From positions 6,510,001 to 6,574,000 of the forward strand of contig NZ_LT607412.1 of assembly GCF_900091455.1 (NCBI RefSeq): DNA of 64,000 nucleotides, given 5' to 3'. This document shows, in pieces, positions 27,666 through 37,000 of the stretch (positions are counted from its first letter, which is position 1; the number at the start of each line of letters is the position of its first letter). Source of the DNA: Micromonospora coriariae. Lineage in GTDB: Bacteria; Actinomycetota; Actinomycetes; Mycobacteriales; Micromonosporaceae. The translations under genes were made by a program, and so were the position numbers. The notes under the pieces are model-generated. The model was not told where the DNA came from. It saw nothing but the letters and a program-made list of their open reading frames with translations, and did no database searches.

Positions 27666-28508
27666 ATGTCGACGAAGGCTACCCGTCGAGGCCAGGCCGC
27701 CTCTGCGGCCTTGGTGCTGGTGGTGGCACTGCTCACCGGCTGCGGCCTGCCGGCGGCCGGGCAACCCGCCACCGGCCCGCCCACGACCGGGCCGGAACGC
27801 GTTGGGCAACCCCCGGCGGGGCGGGCCACGACCGGCCGACCGGCGGGAGCCGCCGGGAGCACCGATGTCACGCCCTCCCCGGCCGCCGCGATCAGCTATC
27901 CCGCGACCGGCGGCAACCGCTGGTCGACGGCCCCCGCAGAGACGGCCTCCGGGCACGGCGACAGCGGGCGGCTGCTGCGGTACCGGGTCTCCGTGGAGCG
28001 CGACATCCGCGGCCTGCCGGTGGCCGACGTCGCCGCGGCGATCTCCGCGACACTCAACGACCCGCGCGGGTGGACGGGCGGCGGCACCTGGCGGCTACGC
28101 AGGGTGGGCGCCGGCACGCCGGCCGACTTCACCATCTACCTGGCGACCCCCGGCACCCGTGACGAACTGTGCCAGGACGTTCCGGACGGCTACACCTCGT
28201 GCCGCAATGGCCAGCGGGTGGTGCTGAACGTGGCCCGCTGGGTCGAGGCGGTGCCGGGATACGGCGCCGGCCTGGCCACGTACCGGCAGTACATGGTCAA
28301 CCACGAGGTCGGGCACCGGCTCGGCCTGGGTCACGAGCGGTGCCCGGGGCGGGGTCGGCCGGCACCGGTGATGCAGCAGCAGACGCTGGGCCTGCACGGG
28401 TGCGTCGCGAACGCCTGGCCGTACCCGGACGGGGTTCGCTACCGCGGGCCGATCGGGGCGTACCACGACGAGATCCCGCCGCGCGAGGGCGCTCGGCCGG
28501 CTCGCTGA
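27666..28508 (+). CDS. DUF3152 lipoprotein with a zinc-metalloprotease motif
   Basis: A 280-residue exported lipoprotein: the signal sequence ends in a lipobox LLTGC (Cys near residue 29), followed by a low-complexity Pro/Thr/Gly linker and the DUF3152 domain. The domain contains HEVGHRLGLGH, the HExxHxxGxxH zinc motif of metzincin-like peptidases, and conserved CQDVPDGYTSC and VMQQQT, where a metzincin Met-turn would be. A proteolytic role is plausible but unproven for the family. GGGGAGAG precedes the ATG at 27666. It is divergent from the ECF sigma factor. Confidence 0.85.
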   Translation: MSTKATRRGQAASAALVLVVALLTGCGLPAAGQPATGPPTTGPERVGQPPAGRATTGRPAGAAGSTDVTPSPAAAISYPATGGNRWSTAPAETASGHGDSGRLLRYRVSVERDIRGLPVADVAAAISATLNDPRGWTGGGTWRLRRVGAGTPADFTIYLATPGTRDELCQDVPDGYTSCRNGQRVVLNVARWVEAVPGYGAGLATYRQYMVNHEVGHRLGLGHERCPGRGRPAPVMQQQTLGLHGCVANAWPYPDGVRYRGPIGAYHDEIPPREGARPAR

Positions 28509-28531
28509 GGCCGGCGGCCGGGCGCCGCGCG

Positions 28532-29229
28532 TCAGGACCGGTGACGGCGTTCCTGTTCGAGCCGCTCGTCCAGCCGGCCCAGCTCGTAGATGGCGTTGAG
28601 GTTGGTGGGAAGTCGGCTGACATTGTCCGGCGCAGGGCCGGGATCGGGCGCAGGAGTCGGTGCCGGCGCCGGGGCGGGGGCACCGGCGGCGCCGGCCGCG
28701 CGGGCCGCGCGGGCCGCCCGGCGAGGACGCAGGAGCAGCAGCGCCAGCACCGCGAGGGCACCCGCGACCAGCAGGTAGTACGCCGGCAGCACCGGCCAGC
28801 CGCCCCGGTCCGGGGCGGCGAGCGTCGGCGGGGCGACCGGGTCGCCACCGTTCGGCAGCGGCACGGCCGCCTCACGCTGGCCCCGACCGCCGGCCGTGCG
28901 GTCGGGCGCTGCGGGCGCGGCCGGCTGCCGGAGACCGGTCGACGATCCGGTGAGCGTGGGGGTCGATGCCGGCACCATCGGGGCAGGCGTCACCGGTGCG
29001 GGCGTCACCGGGGCCGACGGCCCGGCGGACGCCGGCGGAGTCTGGCTCGGGTTCGGGTTCGGGCTCGGGTTCGGGTTCGGGGAACCACTCGGGGTGCTGC
29101 CGCCACCGAGCAGATCGTCGACGATCTGGCCGACGCCGCCGAGCAGGCCACCGACCGGGCCCGGGGGGCCGAGGGCGACGGCGCGGGCGACAGTGCGAGG
29201 GTCAGCACGAGTGCGACGACGGCAGGCAT
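28532..29229 (-). CDS. Membrane-anchored proline-rich hypothetical protein, probably frameshifted near its start
   Basis: The body has a Gly-rich start (GGLLGGVGQIVDDLLGG), a Pro/Ser/Asn-rich linker, a transmembrane helix (LPAYYLLVAGALAVLALLLL) followed by arginines, and a short cytoplasmic tail ending NAIYELGRLDERLEQE. In the body frame the open frame reaches back to 29263 but has no signal peptide. In another frame the ATG at 29229, with GAGGTGG ahead of it, encodes a good signal peptide (MPAVVALVLTLALSPAP). One base missing near 29176-29182 would join the two. Function unknown. Confidence 0.55.
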
Positions 29230-29302
29230 GAGACCACCTCGGATGGGTCGATGTGCCAGGCACGCTACCCCAGCGCGCGACACCTGGGCGACCCGGCTAC
29301 GC

Positions 29303-29335
29303 GAGGCGGGCACGCGTGTCGCGCGTACCCGCCTC
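29303..29335 (-). terminator. Hairpin terminator after the snapalysin-trypsin gene
   Basis: GAGGCGGG-x-ACGCG (29303-29316) pairs with CGCGT-x-CCCGCCTC (29322-29335) with one mismatch, 15 bases past the stop codon at 29351. Confidence 0.6.
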
Positions 29336-29350
29336 GGGTGTCCGAAGTGA

Positions 29351-30535
29351 TCAGACGGGCAGACCACCGACCTGGGTGGACATCCAGGACCGGATGGACG
29401 GCAGATCGACGTAGATGGACGGGCCGGTGGCGCAGGTGGAGTTGTTGTTGCCGGCCCGACTGGTCGCGCCGATCAGGTTCCACACCCCGTTGACCCGGCG
29501 CACCTGGGGACCACCGGAGTCGCCGTAGCAGGCTCCGGAGGTGCCGTTCGTGTTGTTGGTGCAGATCTCGTAGGGGCCGTTGATGCCCGAGCACCGGCTG
29601 TCGGCCACGATGGACGTGTCCAGCTCGTTGGCCACCGTGGGGGCCGAGCCGCAGCCCGGCCGGGGGCAGGTCTGGCCCCAACCGATGATCCGGGTGGCGG
29701 TGCCGACCGCGCCGGAGGTCGTCGGGATAGGGGCCGGGGCGTAGCTGACCGAGCTGGCCAGCTGCAGCAGCTTGACGTCGACGCTCGGGTGGTTGACCGC
29801 GCGGGTCACCCGGACGACTGTCCCGCCGCTGGTGCGGTTGACGCTGCCCACCCGGACCGAGGACGGCGTCGAGCAGTGCTTGGCGGTGACCGCCCAGTTG
29901 GCCTTGATCAGCGTGCCGGTGCAGCCGGAGACGTACACCATGAACGGGTAGTTCTCGGAGGCCGGCCGGCCGCCGACCACCGTCGGTCCGATGTCCCCGG
30001 CGCCGTCCCAGGTGTACGTCGCGCCGGTGACCGGCGCGGCGAGTGTGCCGGCGAACAGCGAGTTCACCCGGGACGCCTCGGCCGAGCTGGGGTTCGCGTT
30101 GCGGCAGGAGACCGGGGCACTGCTGCCGGACATCAGGTCGGAGCAGAGGCCGGTGCGCCGGTCCGGCAGACCCAGGATGTGGCCCAGCTCGTGGGCGGCG
30201 ATCCGGTTGCGGTCGTAGCCCTGGTTGACTGCCGTGCGGCCCATCCAGATCCGGCCCGAGCCGAGCCCGGTCGGTTGCGCCCGGGGCCAGCCGTCGTCGA
30301 CGTAGATGGTGATGCTGGCCGGGGTGCCGGGTTGCAGCCGGACGGTGCTGACCCGGCTGTTCCAGATCTGCGCGGCCTGGTCGAAGTTGGTGCGGAACTC
30401 GCCGGTCCGGCTCGCGTCGTAGTAGACGGTCCGTACGGCGGCGGCCGGAGCCCCGGTGGCGAGCTGCACCCCGGCCGCCGCCAGCACGGCCACCAGTACG
30501 GCCTGCGCCGCACGCAGCACTTGTCGTCGGAACAT
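29351..30535 (-). CDS. Secreted fusion protease: snapalysin (M7) plus trypsin-like (S1) domains
   Basis: A 394-residue exported protein with a signal peptide (about 1-33). Residues about 35-165 match snapalysin, the small neutral metalloprotease of actinomycetes: AHELGHILGLPD gives the HExxHxxGxxD zinc site, followed by SDLMSGSSAPVSC. From about 185 a chymotrypsin-fold serine protease domain begins at VVGGRPA, with TAKHC (His), a central DVKLLQL (Asp) and GDSGGP (Ser). Each domain is normally a separate enzyme. GGGGAG precedes the ATG at 30535. Both active sites appear intact. Confidence 0.88.
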   Translation of the reverse strand: MFRRQVLRAAQAVLVAVLAAAGVQLATGAPAAAVRTVYYDASRTGEFRTNFDQAAQIWNSRVSTVRLQPGTPASITIYVDDGWPRAQPTGLGSGRIWMGRTAVNQGYDRNRIAAHELGHILGLPDRRTGLCSDLMSGSSAPVSCRNANPSSAEASRVNSLFAGTLAAPVTGATYTWDGAGDIGPTVVGGRPASENYPFMVYVSGCTGTLIKANWAVTAKHCSTPSSVRVGSVNRTSGGTVVRVTRAVNHPSVDVKLLQLASSVSYAPAPIPTTSGAVGTATRIIGWGQTCPRPGCGSAPTVANELDTSIVADSRCSGINGPYEICTNNTNGTSGACYGDSGGPQVRRVNGVWNLIGATSRAGNNNSTCATGPSIYVDLPSIRSWMSTQVGGLPV

Positions 30536-30675
30536 CACGCACTCCCCTGCGGTCGTCCGGCGACCCTCGGCCACCGGTCATCGAAATACGTCAATGTTAA
30601 GACGACGATGGTCGATGTCCGGCATAGCGGAAGAGTCATAGCGGTGAGGTCGACGGGTGTTGACCGGCCGTTACG

Positions 30676-30719
30676 CCGCGGTGCGGCCTCCGCATGGCCG
30701 TGCGGAGGCCGCACCGCGG
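30676..30719 (-). terminator. Strong hairpin terminator after the NlpC/P60 repeat gene
   Basis: A perfect 19-base-pair stem (30676-30694 with 30701-30719) and a six-base loop, 20 bases beyond the stop codon at 30739. Confidence 0.75.
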
Positions 30720-30738
30720 GCATTGCCCGGGTCAGTCG

Positions 30739-32664
30739 CTACCAGTTGCCCAGCACCAGGCGGCCGGCGACGTTGCCGAGGTTGAACGGCCCGCTGTCAT
30801 ACCAGACACGGGCAGACGAGTTGCCGTTGCGCCAGACGTAGTAGGAGAACGTTCCGCCCGGCTGCTGGTACGCCATGACGATGTCGTCCTTGCCGTCACC
30901 GTCCACGTCACCAGAGGCCATCCGGTCACCGACGACGCTCAGCCGGAAGGCTCCCGAGTCGTAGTCGCTGGTGCGGTTGAAGGAATCACCGTCGGACAAC
31001 CAGCGGTAGATCCGCATGGTGCCGTCACCCTGGTCGTACGCCAAAGCCGGCTCGGCCTTGCGATCACCGTTGAAATCACCGAGCACGAGGCGGCCGCCGG
31101 CCCTGCTCAGGCTGAACGGCCCACTGTCGTACCAGACACGGGCAGACGAGTTGCCGTTGCGCCAGACGTAGTAGGAGAACGTGCCATCCGGCTGCTGGTA
31201 CGCCATGACGATGTCGTCCTTGCCGTCACCGTCCACGTCACCGGAAGCCATCCGGTCACCGACGACGCTCAGCCGGAAGGCTCCCGAGTCGTAGTCGCTG
31301 GTGCGGTTGAAGGAATCACCGTCGGACAACCAGCGGTAGATCCGCATGGTGCCGTCACCCTGGTCGTACGCCAAAGCCGGCTCGGCTTTGCGATCACCGT
31401 TGAAGTCACCGAGCACGAGACGGCCGGCAACGTTGCCGAGGTTGAACGGCCCACTGTCGTACCAGACACGGGCAGCGGAACTGCCGTTGCGCCAGACGTA
31501 GTAGGAGAACGTGCCGCCCGGCTGCTGGTACGCCATGACGATGTCGTCCTTGCCGTCACCGTCCACGTCACCGGAGGCCATCCGGCCACCGACGGCACTG
31601 AGCCGGAAGGCCCCGGAGTCGTAGTCGGTGGTGCGGTTGAACGAATCACCGTCGGACAACCAGCGGTACATCCGCATCGTGCCGTCACCCTGGTCGTACG
31701 CGACGGTCGGGGCGGCACGCCCGGTCGGCTTCGGCGGTGCCGGCGGCGTGGAGGGTTTCGCGATCTTCGTGTATCGCCGCGCGACATAGCTGGTAGCCCG
31801 GTGGCTGTCGATGTTCCCGGCGTCGATCGCCGCCGTTTTGATCCTCACCGGCGTCGAACCGAAGGTGTAGTAGGTGAAGTGCCGACGGTCGGTCTTCCAG
31901 CTCTTGAAGAGGACGACGTGCCTCGCGGCGAGGTTGAGGATGTCGCCGGGCTGCAGGTCCGCCTTGTTGATCTCGGTGGAGAACTTGTCCAGCGTGTGCG
32001 TGCTGGGGTCGGCGTTCAGATGCCAGGCCATGTCCACGAGGCCCGAGCAGTCACGCCGGTATTTGCGGGTGTGAGTGGGATCCCAGGAGAACGCTTTCTT
32101 GCTGTACGGGCCGGGCTGATGGTCCACCCAACCCTGGGCACGCTGCAGGACCTCGGCTCGCGTGATCGTCCCACCGATCGCGGAGGCCAACGTCGACATC
32201 TGGCCACCGTCGGAGCCCTGGGGCGCCGCGGGATCCTCGGTCTCGTCGACCGGATCGTCGTCGGGCAGCTCGTCGCCCGGGTCGTTCAGCTGGCAACCGT
32301 CGAGCTGGGCCGCGATCTCGGCCGGAACCGTCTCGTCGCAGACCCCACCCGAACCGACGTTGAGCGGCTTCCACTGCTGTGCCACATCCTCGTAGCGGAA
32401 CAGCACGAACGACGCGTCGTACTCACCTTCCGCCGGCACGACAGCGGTGGCCCAGGGCAGGGCACAGCTCACGCTCTCCAGCAGAGCGGGATTCCCGGCC
32501 GCCTCGTCGGTGAGCGGATCGGCCCGCAGGCCCGCCAGCAGGGTGTCCGGCGCCGGACAGGCCGGAGCCGCCGCGGCGGCCTGCGCCGGGACCCCTCCCG
32601 GAACAGCAAGAACACCAGTCATCAGCAGTACTGTCGCGAGCTTTCGCCCGCCTGATTCACGCAC
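30739..32664 (-). CDS. Secreted NlpC/P60-like protein with FG-GAP/VCBS-type repeats
   Basis: A 641-residue exported protein. After the signal peptide (about 1-32) and an unrecognised N-terminal region, residues about 165-315 form an NlpC/P60-like domain with the catalytic Cys in RRDCSGLVDMAWH and His in AARHVVLFKSW. The rest is a beta-propeller-like array with calcium-type motifs GDVDGDGKDD and GDFNGDRKAE, repeated every 110 residues. The repeats are nearly identical at DNA level. GGAGGAAG precedes the GTG at 32664. It likely acts on peptidoglycan or another amide substrate outside the cell. Confidence 0.85.
   Translation of the reverse strand: MRESGGRKLATVLLMTGVLAVPGGVPAQAAAAAPACPAPDTLLAGLRADPLTDEAAGNPALLESVSCALPWATAVVPAEGEYDASFVLFRYEDVAQQWKPLNVGSGGVCDETVPAEIAAQLDGCQLNDPGDELPDDDPVDETEDPAAPQGSDGGQMSTLASAIGGTITRAEVLQRAQGWVDHQPGPYSKKAFSWDPTHTRKYRRDCSGLVDMAWHLNADPSTHTLDKFSTEINKADLQPGDILNLAARHVVLFKSWKTDRRHFTYYTFGSTPVRIKTAAIDAGNIDSHRATSYVARRYTKIAKPSTPPAPPKPTGRAAPTVAYDQGDGTMRMYRWLSDGDSFNRTTDYDSGAFRLSAVGGRMASGDVDGDGKDDIVMAYQQPGGTFSYYVWRNGSSAARVWYDSGPFNLGNVAGRLVLGDFNGDRKAEPALAYDQGDGTMRIYRWLSDGDSFNRTSDYDSGAFRLSVVGDRMASGDVDGDGKDDIVMAYQQPDGTFSYYVWRNGNSSARVWYDSGPFSLSRAGGRLVLGDFNGDRKAEPALAYDQGDGTMRIYRWLSDGDSFNRTSDYDSGAFRLSVVGDRMASGDVDGDGKDDIVMAYQQPGGTFSYYVWRNGNSSARVWYDSGPFNLGNVAGRLVLGNW
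30752..31702. repeat. Tandem 330-bp coding repeats, nearly three copies
   Basis: The string gtccacgtca recurs at 30901, 31231 and 31561, exactly 330 bases apart, and long stretches around each are identical or differ by single bases. Each unit encodes 110 residues holding two FG-GAP-like blades. Such similarity implies recent duplication or gene conversion, and copy number may vary between strains. Confidence 0.9.
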
Positions 32665-33256
32665 AGTCTTCCTCCCCGTTCGTCATTGATGGATGTCCGC
32701 ACCATGGATGATCGAGGGCGACTCAGGGTCGTCGAGCGCTCGACGCACGTGTCGCCCCGGACGCATCCGGAGCGCGCCTCCCGACGTTGGCCAAGCGCCG
32801 GGCGTCCGAAGTGGAGATTACGGCGGGAGGGGGGCGTCGTCTGTCCCGCGATCCGGCGGCCAGACCCGTGAAGTTGCGGGCATGAATTAGGGTGGTCGGC
32901 CGCCCCGCACCGGCACGGAAGACGTCGATTCGTTGTCGGGGGTGGGCCGGAGCACCTGCTACCCACACCGGATCGTTGGCCGGCGCGCGCACGCCGGGAT
33001 GCTCGAGGCCGCCGAGACGGCACACGATCAGGGACTGGGCCTCGTACCCGCAGTCGGAAGCCCGACTTCGCGCCCGAGTCCAACGACAACAGGCCGATCT
33101 GGTGGGGGCAGCCCGCTGCTGGACCGTGGTCGGGGCTGTTACCCAGCGGTTACGCCGCAGCGAAGTGCCTGTGCCGAGGCGGGACGACGGTGGCGGCAGA
33201 GGGTCACCGGCAACGCCGCCGCGGCGTGGCCCCGAGCATCAGACGGAGGCACCACG
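32665..33256. other. Intergenic region between divergent secreted-protein genes
   Basis: About 590 bases. It must carry the promoters for both flanking genes, but no gene product in any frame was recognised. A TTAGGGT near 32885-32891 could be a -10 on the plus strand. Frames through 32930-33200 have some helical character (for example ARLRARVQRQQADLVGAARC), but no start or domain supports them. Confidence 0.4.
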
Positions 33257-33835
33257 ATGAGGATCAGGAGCGCACTGACGGCGCTGGCGGTCGTGCTCGT
33301 CGGGCTGGTCGCCGGCGCGGGCAACGGCGCCGCGGCGGGAACCACCACGGCGACGACCATGGCGCCGTACTGCGGTATCACCTGGGGCAGCGCCGAGAAG
33401 TCGGCCGGCGCGCTGAGCACCGCCCCGCTGGTCGACGTGCGGACCGGACGGCACGACTGCTACGACCGGGTGGTGTTCGAGTTCGCCGGGTCGGTCAACG
33501 GGTACGCGATCGCCTACGGCGAGACGTGGACCGAGGGCGAGGGGTTGGCGCTGTCGCCGTACACCGCCGGAGGCGCGCTGCTGCGGGTCTCGCTGCGGGC
33601 CCCCGCGTACGACGACTCCCGCCTGGGCACCGTGCCGTACCGGGTCGGTGAGCACGCCGCGAACCTGCTGCGGTACCCGACGCTGCGCGACGTCGTCTTC
33701 GGCGGCAGCTTCGAGGGCTACACGACCTTCGCCGTCGGCGTGCGGGCCCGGCTGCCGTTCCGCACGTTCGTACTAGCCGGCCCCGGCGGGCACAGCCGGA
33801 TCGTCCTCGACGTAGCCCACCAGTGGCAGCAGTGA
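33257..33835 (+). CDS. Secreted AMIN-like domain protein
   Basis: A 192-residue exported protein with a signal peptide (about 1-28). The mature part reads ITWGSAEKSAGALSTAPLVD, then CYDRVVFEFAG and ends with GPGGHSRIVLDVAH. This corresponds to the AMIN-like domain found in actinobacterial secreted proteins and lipoproteins. It probably binds cell-wall or surface components, but no activity is known. GGAGG at 33245-33249 lies seven bases before the ATG. Two cysteines may form a disulphide. Confidence 0.8.
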   Translation: MRIRSALTALAVVLVGLVAGAGNGAAAGTTTATTMAPYCGITWGSAEKSAGALSTAPLVDVRTGRHDCYDRVVFEFAGSVNGYAIAYGETWTEGEGLALSPYTAGGALLRVSLRAPAYDDSRLGTVPYRVGEHAANLLRYPTLRDVVFGGSFEGYTTFAVGVRARLPFRTFVLAGPGGHSRIVLDVAHQWQQ

Positions 33836-33922
33836 CCGACACGGTCTCCTCGGGGGGAAATGGCCGGCTGCGCCCATCGTCGGTCACGCTCGGCAGGACG
33901 TTGAGGCACCCGCAGGGCTAGA

Positions 33923-33963
33923 TCCTGGTGACCTTTTCGGTGCAACCGAAGAGGTCACCAGGA
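33923..33963. terminator. Long hairpin at the left edge of the low-GC island
   Basis: TCCTGGTGACCTTTTCGGT (33923-33941) and ACCGAAGAGGTCACCAGGA (33945-33963) are inverted copies with one mismatch and a three-base loop. It lies between convergent genes ending at 33835 and 34020, so a terminator is the simplest reading. Confidence 0.5.
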
Positions 33964-33972
33964 GAGGACGGC

Positions 33973-34059
33973 ATGGTCGGCACTGCTCATGGGATCGGAA
34001 TCGCGACCAATTTCGCCGCTCACCGTGACAGCCCCGTGATTACCCAGCCCCGTCGGTGA
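33973..34059 (+). CDS. Possible 28-residue open frame at the island edge
   Basis: AGGAGAGG lies at good spacing ahead of the ATG at 33973, and the frame reads MVGTAHGIGIATNFAAHRDS and ends at 34059, overlapping the 3' end of the NACHT-LRR gene on the other strand. It may be a small gene or the 5' stub of a gene cut by insertion of the island. I do not recognise the sequence. Confidence 0.25.
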   Translation: MVGTAHGIGIATNFAAHRDSPVITQPRR

Positions 34060-37000
34060 TCCCAGGAAGGCACCACGTTCCACAGCCTGCGTACTTGAAC
34101 ACCGGTAGGCAGACCGCCAACTTCCGCGGGAACAAGCTGCTGGCCGCCGACGAGATGAACCCGGACAGGTTGTTGTCGCGGGCCTAACACCGTCGGATCG
34201 AACGGGTCGTCCAGCCGAAGGTAGAGATCTCGCAGTCGGGGTAGCCGGGCAAGGAAGTCGAGATCCGACACGCCACAGTCGATCAGAGCCAGGCTCTCGA
34301 GCGTCGTGATCGAGCCGATGGTGGACACTTCGGCGACCTTGTCGCAGTCGCGAAGGACCAATTCCGTCAGTTTGAGCGTTGCCAGTGGAGCAACAGACCG
34401 CAGCCCATCGCTTTGAAGAACACGAACGCGACGGAGCTCCGTGAGGGCACTGAGGCTCTGGCCTAGTCCTGTCCCGTAATACTCGACGAGCGTCAGGTCC
34501 TCAAGCCCTCGAGCCAGCCGATCCAGACGAATCGAACTATCCTCCGCCAAGTGCCAGAGCGACAGCTCGCGGAGCTTGTCCAGATCCTCGAGCGCCGCAA
34601 GGTCGGTAACCTGCCGCAGCGACTTCATGGTAAGCGCTTCCAACTTGGGAAGCCCGTTCAAGAATGAAAGATCGGAAGGCGAGTCGGCGAACGTGACATG
34701 GAGCCTCCGCAGCGAGGGCAGATCCGCCAGGTACGCCACCGCTTCGGCTGGCACCGGGGTTTCCATCACCAGACTGTGGAGCGCGTCGAGCGACGGCAGC
34801 TGCGCCAGCCTCTCCACCGGGAACTGTCGCGTGGACCTGCCCCTGACCACGAGGGTAGTCAGTTGCGGAAGCTTGGTCGCCTCCTCAACGCTGTCCAGGT
34901 CCACGATCGCGGTGAGCGTACGCAGGTTTCTGAGGTGTCGGAGCGCGCGTACCTGGCGGGGGTCCGAAGACTCAATCCCCCCATCGATCAAGGGCGAGTC
35001 GGCCAAGATTTCCTTGGCGTACTCCTCAGCGTCGAAGTAGTCCCAGCCCGAAATCAGCTGCGCGACGACCGCCGGCCGGCTGTCGCGGCGGTAAAGCTTC
35101 AGCTTGGCAATCGCGTGTTCGCCCCCGATATGCACCACGGTCCGAATCACGGCTGCCGCCGAGGTCGGTGCATTCTCGGCTAGTGAATTGGGCAGGCGTG
35201 TGAGCAGATGCTCTCCCGCAGAGGACAGCGATCTCGCTTCTGCTGCGTTCCGGGGTGGCAAAATCTGGCCGAGGCACTCCTCAAGTCGCTTGCGGCGCCC
35301 CTCCGTGAGAGAAGTCGCGGTCTCCATGCACGAGATCGCGAGAAGGCGCAGCGTCCGCGCCCGTCGCGGTTCCCGCTCAGCGCGGTCCAGGATCCCATCG
35401 AGCAGTTCGCCCTGCAGTTTTGGCCCACCATGCCCTGCGGTCATGATGACGATCTCACGCCATTGGTCCAGGTGTGCTTTGTCGACGAGGAGGTCGAGGT
35501 GCTCTTCCTCGGCGGCCTCCTTGCCGGCGAGAAATTCGAGAAAAGATCTGTGAATGAAGTCGATCCGCCCGGGAACAGGTTCGCGTAACAACCCGCTCCG
35601 CGCAACGAAGTCACCGATTATCGAGGAGGCTGAAGGCAGGTCGCCAGCTACGGGAAGACGGCGCAGCCTGCTCTCTGTCCAGGCGATCGCCCTCTCCTTG
35701 GACACCTCCGAATTTGCTCTTTCCGCAAGCCGCCAAGCCAACCCTTGCAGCAGGTACTGCCGCTGCCGCATGGTCAAGGAAGAGATTGCGGACCTGGGCA
35801 GCTCCCGTTCTGTCTCCCGCAGCTCAAGCATGTCGAGAGCCGCCCGGTATATCTCCATCCGGTCTGGAGGCAGGAAACCTCTTCGGGTGAAATTCAGAGC
35901 ACACAAAAGAGCACAGAGCAGCGGTGTGGTGGCCAGGTTCCTCAGGTGAGGGCGAGCGTCGAGTTGGCCCATGATTCGCCGTTCCGCCGCTTCGACGAGC
36001 CCTCGGTCCGGTTCTCGTCCCCGTACACGACTGGCGTGCCATACCGCCTGGTGCCACTGTCGAATGAACACGCGCACGTCCAGGCGATTCATGGGCTCAA
36101 GCATCACGGTCTTGAACCCGAATTCTTCGAGCCAGTCAACCGGAACCGCCGCAGGACGGGTCGTGACGAGGACATGCGCGTCGTAGAGTCGAGCCAGCTG
36201 CCCCAGCCATGCGGCAATGGTTCGACGTCGGCTCGCCGCCAGTTCGTCCACCCCGTCGACTAGGATTAGCAGGCGGCCTGCCCGAAGTTGGCGGGCCGCC
36301 CAGTCCGCCGGTTCTTCGGCGGCGATGGCTGGCACGGCTGCGCGGACCAGGCCCGAAGGATCAGGCAGGTCCTTGCTGTCGAATCGACGAAGAGTCAGTA
36401 GGACGGGAACCAAGCTGTTCCATCCGACCAGGGAGTCGACAAAGCTCGACCTCGCGGCAGTGACCGCCAGCCATTTGAGCAGCGTCGTCTTGCCTGAGCC
36501 GGCTTCGCCTCGGATCACCGTCAAGCGGTTCTTGCCGAGGGCGTCCTCTATCCGGGACCGCTGGTGCTCACCGCCTTTACCCTGCGACCCGAACCAGTGC
36601 CGTCCCGTCCCACTCTCTCGGGCGGGTCTCGGCCGGCTGGCCGAGACCGTCAGGCCGAGGTAGGCGACACTGAGGGTTGCCCTCTTGGGATCGTCCGGTG
36701 CGTCAACACCGATAAGGTCCAATGTGTCCAAATCCTCGCTGATGAACGACAGGTAACTCTGCAGGAATGATGCGTCCTCGTCGACGGTGTTCGTGCGTAC
36801 CGACCGGGGCATCCGGGCAAGGACCTGGCGAACTTCATCCGACAACGCGGTGAGGCGTCCCAAAATCTCCACATCAACCCGTGGACCAAAGTCCGGCAGC
36901 AGCTGTGCGACTCGGATGAGATAGTCGCACGAGTCGACGAGCAGGCGGTCGAAGAACGCTTCCCCTTCGTCACTCAGGCCGTGAGGCGACAGCGACCCGT

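Noticed and set aside
30752..31702. Regular repeats that might be a CRISPR array
   Set aside because: The period is 330 bases, the units are coding and in frame, and there are no short repeats with unique spacers.
32892..33260. A 122-residue frame ahead of the AMIN-like gene
   Set aside because: The putative -10 overlaps its start codon, the N-terminal half is low-complexity and there is no domain support.
33832..33887. GTGACCGAC/GTCGGTCAC inverted repeat as a terminator of the AMIN-like gene
   Set aside because: The 38-base loop is too long for an efficient terminator; the tighter hairpin at 33923-33963 is a better candidate.
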